Below, one piece after another: positions 21,607-31,266 of a stretch of 64,000 bases of DNA (position 1 is its first letter; each line of letters opens with the position of its first letter). Position numbers and translations under genes: made by a program. Origin of the DNA: Adiantum capillus-veneris (Eukaryota; Streptophyta; Polypodiopsida; Polypodiales; Pteridaceae); assembly GCA_014529385.2 (NCBI GenBank), contig CM043968.1, positions 126,733,018-126,797,017 of the forward strand, written 5' to 3'. Under the pieces are notes generated by a model. It had not been told where the DNA came from. It worked only from the letters and a program-made list of their open reading frames with translations, and searched no databases.

Positions 21607-22080
21607 GTGCCAAAACCGAAGGTTAGGGCATATGAAGTAACTTCAAGTCCCTCCCACGAAAGAAGGCCGACAAGGTATCAACTTCGACAATATCCTAGGA
21701 TAGCTAAGAAGATGGTATGCAACAGAACAACATTGAAAGATGCTAAATTCTACCACAATTTTCAAGAGGATACAGAACAAAGAGGGATCTCAAAGAATGT
21801 TCCTCTTGGACAAGGATTCTACACAGGATATACAAAGATTTGGCTACCAGTCAATCCTAAGCCAGCTGCAACTACACCAGACCTACATGAAGATCACAAG
21901 AAATCAACAAGACCTAGACTGAAGCAAAGTCAACAATGGAGTCTAAACAAAGGTCATCAAGAGATTTGGATTCCTAAGTCTTTCAACGCTCCTAGTCAAA
22001 AGTCAAATGTCAACAATCAACAGAGGCCTACAACAACATCAAAGACTCAAATAGGCCCAATTGGAGAATCAAACAGATAA
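21607..22080 (+). CDS. Large element: carboxyl-terminal ORF with repeated IWxP motif
   Basis: 157 codons, basic (Lys/Arg/Gln/Asn-rich), ending 3' of the coding region. A short motif recurs: HIWVPKPKV (just upstream and across the start), then YTKIWLPVNPK, then HQEIWIPKSF. Similar IWVPK-like motifs occur in the spacer after the zinc knuckle of some copia Gag-Pol proteins, but no DSG protease motif follows here. The repeats are about 80 and 42 residues apart. Function unknown; it may be an RNA-binding or structural tail. Confidence 0.4.
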   Translation: MPKPKVRAYEVTSSPSHERRPTRYQLRQYPRIAKKMVCNRTTLKDAKFYHNFQEDTEQRGISKNVPLGQGFYTGYTKIWLPVNPKPAATTPDLHEDHKKSTRPRLKQSQQWSLNKGHQEIWIPKSFNAPSQKSNVNNQQRPTTTSKTQIGPIGESNR

Positions 22081-23230
22081 TGGAGTCTTCACATTCAAAG
22101 AAGGATGACCCAACCAATGCGAATGCAGATTCAAAGATGATAAAATAGGTATGGCAAAAGAAACCTTCAATGCCAACTTGGTTCTTCACTAATCCTCTTT
22201 TTGAGGATTCAAGCTTACTTTTACCTGAAGAATTGTTTGTAGTAAGCACAAGAATGTAAAAAGTCAAGTTGTCAGGGTGCAAAAAACACTTTTTGGCATA
22301 GTCAGAGTCGGGCTGTTAAGCCATAAAATGAGCAAAGCATTACTCCCAAATCTTCAAGTCATATTAAACTTTGTGCTAAGAGTCAGTTATTAAGCTTACG
22401 CTCAAGCTAGAAGAGTTGAGCATATCTAAGTCGTGTTGCTCATGCCGGATGAGATGAGCATAAAAGTCGAAGTCTATTAACTTACAATTGGTGGAGTGTT
22501 GTAGAGTCCAACACTCACACAAAGTGCACAATAAGATGAGAGCACATATCCTCGTCAACAAAAACCATTCTTAAAGTGGTGCCAGCTTGCAAATCCATGT
22601 CAAATGCTTTTATAGCTACACCATCTTTTTGAATAACCCCTCAAAATCTTTCTTGCACAACATATTTTTTTCCATGCATTTTTGTGTATGCATAAATAGG
22701 ATGTCCCATCATTGTACATATGCATTAGACACTCTTTTTTGCTTCCACCTATGCACCTTGAGTGGACTACAACAGGCAAAACCAATGTTCCATCATTATA
22801 CCCTCTCTTATTTGCTGCCTTTTTGATTCCATATCTATCAGCAAAAAATCCCTTGATTACTTTATTAATATTTTCCATGCCAATAAGTATTCCAATAATG
22901 CACGTATCCCAAAGGCACTTTTTTTCCACTGGGTTTTTTTCCTTTGGTCATCCAGGTATTAGACCCTAATTTAGAACCTCATCATTCTACTTCCCTTGTA
23001 CATACTTTTCATAAATAAACAACGGCCTCATCATTATGCTATTACAACGGAAAAATGCAACTTCATCTCTCACATCAAACATATTCAGAACAATGAAGAT
23101 GCTGCAACAAATTGAACCTCATCAGCAAATTCAACGACAAATGAAGACAATCAGTCCATCAACAACCAATCAAAAACCTTCCATAGCCTTCATGGACACT
23201 TTTCAATAGTGCCTGAGGACGGGCACTAAA
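22081..23230 (+). other. Non-coding 3' region of the large element
   Basis: About 1.1 kb without a convincing frame, between the last ORF and the polypurine tract. I see no further structure beyond AT-rich text. Confidence 0.5.
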
Positions 23231-23245
23231 ATCGGAAGGGGGGAA
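23231..23245 (+). other. Polypurine tract of the large element
   Basis: ATCGGAAGGGGGGAA lies immediately before the 3' LTR's TGTTAACTGA, the canonical position for plus-strand priming. It shows that the element is on the plus strand. Confidence 0.9.
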
Positions 23246-24216
23246 TGTTAACTGAGTCAACGTCAGTTAACAGAAGGTGCTAAAGACCGAAGAAGTAGGA
23301 ATGCACATTGAGGATGAATGCAAAGAAGAAGTAAAGATTGGAGTTACACATTTTCCACGTTTTCCCAAAATGGTCACGTATTGTGAATTCCCGATTTATT
23401 TCAAGCCATTGTAATATTGTTAATGTGTTACGAGCTCAATGGGAGTTCCAAGTTGTAAAGAATAGGTCATTTACTGTGCCTAGGTTGCAGATTCAATAAG
23501 TGGTGAGCCCTAAAGACCTTGGGTGACCGGACATTGCATATTTTTACCCTAGGTATATAAGGCAGTGTGTAAAAGAAATTAGGGTTCTCAAGTCATTTGT
23601 TGAGAGCACTCTTTGGTGAGAGCTCTTGAGGTGTGCAGCTATGGAGTCTTTGAGCTTCTCCTTGGTCATGAGACTTGATTAACACTAATCAATGATTCAT
23701 TCTCTCTCACTATGCCTCTCTCTTACTTCTTATGATTGCCTATGATGCTTAGATTAACTAAATCTTAACTAATTAGTGGTTAATCCCTCTCTAATCTTGT
23801 GTGATTGCCCTCTTTTGCCTGTGTATGCATATAGGTTTGATTGGAGTGTGGTGCTCGATAGATGTATGTGTGTGTGCTTGTGATTAGTGTGTTGCATGAT
23901 AGGATTAGTGTTGTGTGCATCTTGCAATCGTAGTGTGTGTGATTGGGTTGACTAGAGGTGAAGAGAAGTGGATTATGGAGATTGCCCTTCATTGCGGCTT
24001 CGCTCCTCCATAGGCCGAGAAGCTCACCTCGTAGAGTTAACCATTTGTATTGCCACGATTAGCTCACTAACCGTGTGAGTGTTTCCATGCCCTATCCGGG
24101 TAGCTCATCCCTCCGTATCGAACATTTTTGTTGGTCATTGAGCTATTGCATCGATGGAACCCCCAACATTTTTCCAAAGGGATGAGCTACCCGGCTAGAG
24201 CATGGAAACACTCACA
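23246..24216 (+). repeat. 3' LTR of the large element
   Basis: 971 bp, TG...CA, uninterrupted counterpart of 8,263-9,698. It ends in the same hairpin (arms about 24,070-24,112 and 24,178-24,219). Confidence 0.88.
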
Positions 24217-25023
24217 CGGTTAGTGAGTTAATCGTGGCAACACAAATGGTTAACTCTATGAGTGGAACTTCTCGGCCGATGGAGGAGCTAAGCCACAATG
24301 AAGGGCAATCTCCATATCCACTTTTCTTCACCTCTAATCAACCCAATCACACACACTATGATTTCAAGACGCACACAATGCTAATCCTATCATGCAACAC
24401 ACTAATCACAAGCACACACACATACATCTATCGAGCACCACACTCCAATAAAACCTACATGCACACACAAGCAAAAGAAGTCAATCACACAAGATTAGAG
24501 AGGGATTAACCACTAATTAGTTAGGATCTAGTTAATCTAAGCATCATAGGCAATCATAAGAAGTAAGAGAGAGGCATAGTGAGAGAGAATGAATCATTGA
24601 TTAGTGTTAATCAAGTCTCATGAGCAAGGAGAAGCTCAAGGACTCCATAGCCACACACCTCAAGAGCTCTCAACAAATGACTTGAGAACCCTAATTTCTT
24701 TTACACACTGCCTTATATACCTAGGGTAAAAATATTCAATTTTTCGGGTGCCCAAGGCCTTTAGGGCTCACCACTTACTGAATCTGCAACCTAGGCACAA
24801 TAAGTGACCTATTCTTTACAACTTGGAACTCCCATTGAGCTCGTAAAACACTAACAATATTACAATGGCTTGAAATAAATCGGGAATTTACAATACGTGA
24901 CCATTTTGGGAAAACGTGGAAAATGTGTAACTCCAATCTTTATTGTTTCTTTGTATTCATCCTTGATGTGCATTCGTATGTCTTCGGTATTTAGCAGCTT
25001 TTGTTAACTGACGTTGACTCAGT

Positions 25024-25028
<5 letters not shown>
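24217..25028 (-). repeat. Inverted LTR copy joined tail-to-tail
   Basis: Reading inward from 25,028 on the minus strand, the sequence follows the same LTR from its TGTTAACTGA tip to the terminal hairpin, which it shares with the 3' LTR. Together 23,246-25,028 forms an inverted repeat of about 0.85-kb arms around a 66-base centre. It also lacks the MITE. A (CA)n tract begins at its tip. Confidence 0.85.

Positions 25029-25074
<46 letters not shown>
25025..25074 (+). repeat. (CA)n microsatellite at the LTR tip
   Basis: The terminal ACA of the inverted LTR runs directly into about 24 CA repeats, as if the element lies in, or primed expansion from, a CA tract. Confidence 0.9.
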
Positions 25075-25081
<7 letters not shown>

Positions 25082-25655
25082 GAGAGAGAAAGAAAAAATT
25101 TTAGAAGGGAAAAATAATCTTTTTGGAATTTGCTCACCGGACTCCAAACAAGCGCTCGCCACAAAATACTCGCCAAAAAATATCTTGCCATATTAGTGAA
25201 TTTGGGAATTTTCAAATTCCGATTTTGAAAATGAGCTTAAAATTTGACCACATGGATAAATCTTAGCTAAATTTTGAGAGCATTGCTCAAAATATCTTTT
25301 CAAGTACTACCTTGTGGAAGGATTTGGCCTTAAAAAATAGTTTGCAATTTGTCCATATGGCCAAAATTTTAAGACATTGGTGATTCCAAAAATGGCTCTA
25401 AAATCTCAAACTCTCTAATATGATGTTTAATAGCACTATTGGTAGATTGTACCAATTTTTACTTGCAGCTGATATATTTTCATATCAATGACAAAAATTT
25501 CTCATCTTGTTGATTTTCATTTCCATTTGGTGCCACTATCATGCTGTCAAATTACATAGTTTCTGTATGTTCAAAAAATTAAAGTGCAGTCTTGGCATCT
25601 AGCTGCTTCACAATACTATAAGTAGCTCAACCTAGTTTAGGATAGGCCACGGGAT

Positions 25656-26023
25656 ATGGGTAAGGATTCTAGATCCTCTTCCTCACTTCTCGTAAGCAAG
25701 AAGAAGAAGAAAAAAGAGAGAAAAGGCTATGAATAGAAGCCCAGAGAGGAGGACAAGGTAGAAGAGGAAGTAGAAGACAACCTAGAGGCAGACTCTTGGC
25801 TAGTTTTCATTATATCCACTTATTTAAAAAACCTCCTTTCATGGTTGGCAGAGTATTTTAGTCCTTTAGGTGTAGGGTTGAAAGATGGCATGGATTATGC
25901 TTTGGGTCTTGACATGCTACTTTTACCATTAGTGGATTGGCAACAACATGCAGAGACACATGCAAGGGCTTCCACAATTATTGTAAAAACTAAAAGACTA
26001 CATTGGGATGTACATGAGTGCTA
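25656..26023 (+). pseudogene. Degraded ORF with basic amino-terminal tail
   Basis: From the ATG at 25,656 one frame stays readable for about 120 codons with a single TAG after roughly 26 codons. It has a Ser-rich start, a run of Lys/Arg (SKKKKKKERKG), an acidic stretch (EEEVEDNLEADSW), then a hydrophobic, Leu/Trp-rich middle and a basic end. I do not recognise it. It lies 0.7 kb upstream of the histone-fold sequence on the same strand and could be a separate relic or a lost amino-terminal exon. Confidence 0.25.
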
Positions 26024-26090
26024 GAGGCAATGCCAAGTTGTAGAATTTACAAGGCATGTAATGTTTGTCCTTTAGAAATATTGGCTCTCT

Positions 26091-26195
26091 ACAAAATGTT
26101 CTCAAGGAGAGAACGTGTAGTGTTAACAAAATGTTCTTAGGGAGAGAACGTGTAATGTTAACAAAATGTGCTCAAGGAGATAATATGTAACATTT
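26091..26195 (+). repeat. Three 35-bp tandem repeats
   Basis: Units at 26,091, 26,126 and 26,161 each begin ACAAAATG and share the GGAGA core; the third is more diverged. Further ACAAAATG words follow at about 26,200 and 26,245. Confidence 0.85.
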
Positions 26196-26689
26196 TCCTT
26201 CAACAAAATGTTGGTTCAATACAATATGTAACGTGTTGTTTTTACAAAATGTTCTTGGGAGTTCTAGGAGTCTTAGGACTCTTCCTTGTGGTGGCCTCTT
26301 CTATTCTTGTTGGGCTCTTTTGTGGAGTCTTTGGATCTTTCTTCTGCTCTTCTTTTTTCTTTTCATCCTCTTACTTTTGGGATTTTGGCTCTTTTGGCGT
26401 CTTCTTCTAATTTTGGTTTTCTCTTTTTTATGCTCCTTTTTGGCATGTTTTTGTGTTTTTTAATTTAGGGCTCTTTTTGGGGGCAATAGGCTCCTTTGCC
26501 TTCTTCTCTTCATTTAATGCTATAGGAGTCTCTCTCTATTGTCCTTCCTTTCCTCCCCCTTGGATATTTTCTATGGGTGTGCCTTGCTACCATCTATGAT
26601 GCATGGCCTCTTCCTTTGGCTTCTTTACCCTAGTGATGCACGAGCACCCTCAAAGCAGCCAACCAAACAAGGAGTTGATATGAAGCCCC

Positions 26690-27292
26690 CCTCCAAAGAA
26701 GAGGAGATTTTTTCAAAAGGTTAAATGTTTGAGGGAGATTAGGAGAGCACAAAAGGCTCTTACAGTTTCAATTCCTAAGCTACCTTTTCAAAGGCTTTGC
26801 AAGTAGGTAGCAGAGTAGTTTAAGATTGATATGAGGTGGACACGAGATACCTTGAGCAGGATATAAGAGGCTACTGAAGATTTTTTAATTGAGCTCTTCC
26901 AATATGCATACATATGTGCATCCCAATCTCATAGGGTCACCCTAATGGACAAAGATATGATTATGTTGAGAAGATTAGGATATAGATTCGATAAAATTCC
27001 TAAACGAGTAACTCTATAGGATGAGAAAACCTTCAACATCGAGAAAGAAAAAGATCTTGAAGTGGTGATTGAAAAGTTCATAAAGGAGGAGGAGGATGAT
27101 GATGTGATGAAAGGTGACACGGAGGAACTAGAAACAAAGGGGCTTAGGGATATTGAAGCTCAACTCCCTTCATTGTTGAAAAGTGTTAGTTGCAATGGCT
27201 TTAGGGTGGATTCCTTCTTAGACGATGACCTTCTTCAAAGGAAAGATTATGTGGTCTCAGATACTAAGTCTATTGACATTCTTAAAGACTGA
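26690..27292 (+). pseudogene. Histone H3-fold relic with CENH3-like residues and acidic extension
   Basis: In one frame from about 26,690 the translation follows the histone H3 core in order. LREIR and QK lie in the amino-terminal helix region, KLPFQRL opens helix 1, DMRWTRDTL forms loop 1/helix 2, EATEDFLIELF is the helix 2 centre, and HRVTLMDKD then LRRLG form loop 2/helix 3. Trp after DMR, the TEDFL block and VTLM resemble centromeric CENH3 more than canonical H3, although loop 1 is not lengthened as it often is in CENH3. Four in-frame stops (26,804, 26,816, 26,864, 27,017) make it non-functional as read. After the fold the same frame stays open to 27,292 as an acidic tail (EEEDDD) unknown in histones. 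The fold has no introns, suggesting a retrocopy or capture by an element. Confidence 0.75.
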
Positions 27293-28212
27293 CAAAAAAA
27301 GATCAATGAATCTATTGATAAGCACAAAGTGATGCCGGCATGACCAAACTTGACCAAATTCAATTTAGGACTTGTTTTAGGTGTATTGAATATGTCTAGG
27401 TCAAAAGTTATAAGCTTTGCAAATAATTTGTCACTATTGTAAATAATTGCGATTATTTACTTTTGCATCATTTTTCTTGGAAATTGTCACCTCACCTCAC
27501 CTATCATGTGTACACACCTATTACATGCCAAAAATCAAGTATGAGCCAAAATGACAACCCATTAGTTGAAAAACGCAAAGAAGTCTTTGTAAGCCAATTT
27601 ATTGGTTATGGACAACATTCCTTGATCCAAATCACCTTATATCTCATATATAGGATCTATACAATACCTAGAACCAGTTTGTACAGAAAAATGTTAATTT
27701 TGCAAGAAAAGTTAATAAACGTGATTATTTACTTTTTAGCCAAAATTGAGAAGATTTGATATTTTGCCATCATACATCCAAAGTACATAATATGTTAAGC
27801 CCACTAGCCAAGTTTGAACCAATTTGGAGCTCAAAATCTCAAATTTCCTTTATATCTACTGTTTCAGAGACCTAAAGCCAAAATCTGGTACCATTTTCAC
27901 CCTAAGCATCCAAATGAGCCCATATTTCACTCAGAGCATGTATTTGGTATATACTTCAAGCCTATGAAGCCAAGTTTGCAAAAAGTTGAAAATTTTGTTC
28001 AGCTGTAAATAATCGCGATTATTTACTTTGGTTGCAAAAATTTGTTTTGACTTCACAGTTTTGTTCCTTGCATGTTTTTATGCATCTATGCTTGTTCAAA
28101 ATTTGATTGAAGCAAATTGGACCAAAATTGTTAGTATTTCAGACTAAAGGACATTTCAAAGAAAAATTCAACAAATCTGCTAACTTTGCACTCTATTCAT
28201 TGAATAGGATCC
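27293..28212. repeat. Non-coding region with three related 22-bp palindromes
   Basis: A perfect 22-bp palindrome (half-site GTAAATAATCG) lies at 28,005-28,026. A copy with one mismatch is at 27,439-27,460 and a more diverged half-conserved copy at 27,711-27,732. Spacing is about 272 and 294 bases, and neighbouring words (for example CCTTTATATCT/CCTTATATCT) also recur, suggesting degenerate tandem units of about 280 bp in a leader region. Confidence 0.7.
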
Positions 28213-28902
28213 ATGCAAGCAGCAGAGAGGGCCAAGAAGAAGCTCAACCAAAAGGAGAAGCTGCAGGAACTGTCCGCTTATCAACTAGACCTTGATTCAG
28301 TCAAAGCAGCCAAGGTAGCATACCTCTCCAGAGAACATCTAGAAGAGCATCACACTACAGTCTGCACCGGCAGATTCAAGAGTGAAGAGGGGCATCAGGT
28401 GGAGTTGCAACTCCTACCTAAGGAAGTTTACAATGTTGGTGTGAAGCCAGAGACCAAAGAAGCGAACCGCAGGCTAGGACTCAGAGACTTCTACGAACAA
28501 GAGCCTTGCGGAGTGGATTTTCAAAAAGCTTACGAGATTTTATCCACAATCAAAGAAGATGGAGCCACACAAATATCTGACACCCAGGGAAACAAGGTCG
28601 AGGTAGTCATAACCAAAGATATAGTGGCAGAGGCACTCAGACTGCCTACAGAGGGAATGACCATGAGAGCAAGGGATAGAGAAACAACAGAGACTTTTAC
28701 CAAAGAGACCGTCGTGGCTACCTTCACAGATTTGATTCACAAACAGGTGGAAGAACCAGCCAAATTATACCATCATCACTTCCATTTTCTGGCAAAAAGG
28801 CCACCAAGGTACACTACACCAAATCACGCGGTTGCCACCACATTTACCCAAGTTCTAAATTCAACAACCAGGCAACTAGTGACCACACTCAGTATGTCTT
28901 GA
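28213..28902 (+). CDS. Unknown 229-codon ORF of the second element
   Basis: An open frame with a Lys/Glu-rich amino-terminal helix-like region followed by a mixed domain. The block VVITKDIVAEALRLPTEG resembles text seen in plant transposon-associated proteins in which a hydrophobic helix precedes a Pro-Gly turn. I cannot assign a family. It is followed by disordered, charged ORFs on the same strand. Length and openness make it more credible than the other frames around it. It could be a Gag-like or an extra ORF of a plant LTR element. Confidence 0.45.
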   Translation: MQAAERAKKKLNQKEKLQELSAYQLDLDSVKAAKVAYLSREHLEEHHTTVCTGRFKSEEGHQVELQLLPKEVYNVGVKPETKEANRRLGLRDFYEQEPCGVDFQKAYEILSTIKEDGATQISDTQGNKVEVVITKDIVAEALRLPTEGMTMRARDRETTETFTKETVVATFTDLIHKQVEEPAKLYHHHFHFLAKRPPRYTTPNHAVATTFTQVLNSTTRQLVTTLSMS

Positions 28903-29156
28903 CCACATTGAAGGGCACCAAGAAAGAAGCAAGATCACTTACTTGGGTGCACCAAAAGTTTTGACAAGGCATGGCTGACAATCTACCACTTGCCTCTGAC
29001 CAAAACACATGGATATTGGCAGCACAACCATCTCCGAGAGCTACAAGGTCATGAAAAAGATCTTATAAATCCAATGAAGAATCAACTGATAGCTCACCAG
29101 AAAGGCACAGCAACGAGATCTCTGATAACGAGGAGAAGAGAGCTAGAAGGGAAGAA

Positions 29157-29945
29157 ATGAAGAGAAAAGCTGTGGCTGCCCACCAAGAAGAGCCTGCGGA
29201 AAAACAAGCTCGGTTCGAAAGAGAAAAACATGCTTACCAGTGCAACTCCCAAGCACAAGGGAAGAACCCAGAGAGATGGGTGTCGAGAAAACTTAAAGGC
29301 CCAAGAATGAAGCATCACACAAGAAAAGAGGATGAAGACCCCACTGAGACACTGGAAAAAATGTACCAAGAAGTTGAATCCCTAAAGCTAAAGGAAGCCG
29401 AAGAAGCGGCTAGAAAATCCAAAGAGGCAGAGGAACAAAGACAAGCCAAGGAAACGGGTAGAGAAGAAGCACAAGAACAAGGTTATGAGTCTCCCCGACC
29501 CACCTCATCGCCTATCGAACCTATGCCAAGCCCACCACCATCACCTGAGAAAGAGAAAGCCAAAGATTCTAAGTCCACCAAAGAAACAGAATCTGCACAA
29601 GAGGCGGACCAGCAAGAGAAAGAAAAAGATGAAGAAGAAGAGCCGGAACAAGAGACTACCAATGCACAAGAGGCCACTCCTACACTGGAGTAGCAACAAC
29701 ATAAAGAACCTGATCCAGAGAAGGAAGTGAGCCCTGCACCTGAAGAGTCTACAGAGTCTGGGCCAGCATCCTCTACTTCCACATAGCAAGAAACAGCCGA
29801 GGCATCCAAAAGGCCTCAGAACGACAAAGAAAAAGACCAACCCTCTACCTCCACGCAAGAAGAATGAGTAGCTACGATGCAGCAGGAAGACACACATGAG
29901 GCTGAAGGCACATCCACTTAGCTCTGGCAAGACATGAGGATTGGT
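29157..29945 (+). pseudogene. Glu/Lys-rich coiled-coil-type ORF, broken near its end
   Basis: Open for 178 codons to 29,693, then readable in the same frame to about 29,945 with TAG stops at 29,691, 29,784, 29,865 and 29,919. The sequence is dominated by Glu, Lys, Ala and Gln with heptad-like LKLKEAEEAARKSKEAEEQR text, then a Pro/Ser-rich stretch (PMPSPPPSPEKEKAKD), then Glu/Gln/Thr-rich text. This predicts a coiled coil followed by disorder. Stops fall between Glu/Gln-rich stretches, consistent with decay of Gln or Glu codons. No enzymatic motif. Confidence 0.5.
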
Positions 29946-30378
29946 AGTCAAATGACGAGGTCATATTGCAAGTAAACAAATATGCAAGGGAGATGCAAGA
30001 TATGATGGAGAGACTCCGATCAACAACACTTAGCCGCAGTACCAATGCTAAATAGCTCAAGATGGTGTTGACACGCTCCAAGGAGAGTTAGAAGACAAGA
30101 TGACTATCATCACCGATCTTCAGAGGCAAGTGTAGGAGATGAAAGCCAAAGCTAAACAACATCAGTTAGCTAGGAATAGACAACAAAAATAAATGAAGGA
30201 GTTAGGTGATCTCCTCACCAAGTTATCCAATGCTTACAAAGCAAAAGACGAGCAGCTGACAAACGTTACAAATGAACTTCTTACGACATCCCTGTTAGCT
30301 CAAAAACTTCAAGTGCAATTGGATGTTGCAAATGCCTCTTTACGCTACTCTGAACAACGAATCAATGATCATGCAATC
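29946..30378 (+). pseudogene. Coiled-coil remnant interrupted by copia element 2
   Basis: Readable, stop-interrupted text (VNKYAREMQDMMERL, GELEDKMTIITDLQRQV, KMKELGDLLTKLSNAYKAKD, then QLDVANASLRYSEQRIND) with strong heptad character. The copia insertion at 30,379 cuts it, and a few more codons of the frame can be read after the insertion at 36,012. Confidence 0.45.
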
Positions 30379-30589
30379 TGTTAATTATGGAGCCTGATTT
30401 ACCCTTGTAATTTTCTGTGGTAAAAGCGCACATTTGTAAGGCCCCCATTATGAGGAGAAGCCATCGTGCATGAAGGAAAATCACTCACCGGAAACCAAAA
30501 TTTTCACGGACAAGAATCAGGGGCAACTTTAAAGGCCTCGGGGGCGGAGGCCCCCGAGACTTTTTTTTCGCCGGAATATTATGACCGGA

Positions 30590-30755
30590 CGGTGGCCGGA
30601 AAGTGGTCGGAAAACAACCGGTCGGTTGGCCGGTGTCCGGTAGTCAATGGCCGATGGCTGGTGTCCGGAAGTCAATGGCCGGTGACCGGTGGTCGGAAGT
30701 CAATGGCCGGTGGCCGGTGGCCGAATTCAATGGCCGATGGCCAAATTCAAAAGCG
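30590..30755 (+). repeat. GGCCGG-type minisatellite in the LTR promoter region
   Basis: Irregular tandem repeats of about 24-30 bases built on GTCAATGGCCGGTGGCCGG, about 120 bases upstream of the TATA box. The 3' LTR counterpart (about 35,395-35,572) has a different repeat arrangement, so the number of units changed after insertion or during replication. Confidence 0.8.
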
Positions 30756-30873
30756 GACTTGTCTTCTCAAGGGCGGCCACACATGGGCGGATTGGAGGGT
30801 CCGATTTGAACTTATTCGCACAAGGGCGGCTACACATGGCTGTCTCTCATAAGAGAGGGCAGCCCTTTTGGCC

Positions 30874-30880
30874 TATAAAA
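30874..30880 (+). promoter_or_regulatory. TATA box of copia element 2
   Basis: TATAAAA in the context GGCCTATAAAAGGAGGCC, repeated at 35,691-35,697 in the 3' LTR. The position in the LTR fits a core promoter for the element's RNA. Confidence 0.75.
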
Positions 30881-31195
30881 GGAGGCCATTTCTACACACA
30901 TTTCATAGTGTGAAGTTGATGCAACAAGGTGAGTGTGAGGTGGTGAGAGTGAAGCAAGGCGGGAGCTCCATTAAGGGTATAATCCCTTTGTAAACTACTT
31001 CTTGTTTTGAAGTACTAAAGCCATTGAGTGGCTGCTTTCCCGTGGACGTAGCCCACATTGGGTGAACCACGTATATCGTGTGTACTCTCTCTCTCTCTCT
31101 CTCTCTACTCTATAATCTCGTGTATATAAATCTGTCTCTCTCCATTAAGTAATCTACTCAATTATCTATTTAGCTACGTCTTATTTCCTAACAAC

Positions 31196-31207
31196 TGGTA
31201 TCAGAGC
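31196..31207 (+). other. Primer-binding site of copia element 2
   Basis: TGGTATCAGAGC, complementary to the 3' end of initiator tRNA-Met, two bases after the 5' LTR. Confidence 0.95.
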
Positions 31208-31266
31208 AAGGTTTGCTCGTAGCTAAATTATCTCAAGGAAAGGATTCCTTGAATTGAGTGGGAGTT

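Larger units (their letters stand above)
8263..24216 (+). mobile_element. Large LTR retrotransposon without visible pol, host of nested copia and MITE
   Basis: Bounded by direct LTRs 8,263-9,698 and 23,246-24,216, both beginning TGTTAACTGA and ending ACTCACA. The 5' copy minus its 465-bp insertion is 971 bp, the same length as the 3' copy. The 5' LTR is followed immediately by CGGTTGCCGGGGACG, similar to the primer-binding site of Tat/Athila-type gypsy elements. The 3' LTR is preceded by a polypurine tract. Without the nested copia (5,071 bp) and the MITE, the element is about 10.4 kb. Coding stretches at 13.3-14.95 and 20.3-22.1 kb show no reverse transcriptase, RNase H or integrase motif. 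It therefore resembles a LARD-type non-autonomous element. No target-site duplication is recognisable because the 3' side runs into an inverted LTR. Confidence 0.8.
30379..31193 (+). repeat. 5' LTR of copia element 2
   Basis: 815 bp. Holds a GGCCGG-rich minisatellite (about 30,590-30,755), a TATA box TATAAAA at 30,874-30,880 and a (CT)n run at about 31,085-31,108. Confidence 0.95.

Noticed and set aside
26804-27019. Stops at presumed Gln positions as a sign of a ciliate-type genetic code
   Set aside because: Other stops in the window replace Arg, Trp or Gly positions and include TGA, and element content is plant-like, so decay explains them better.
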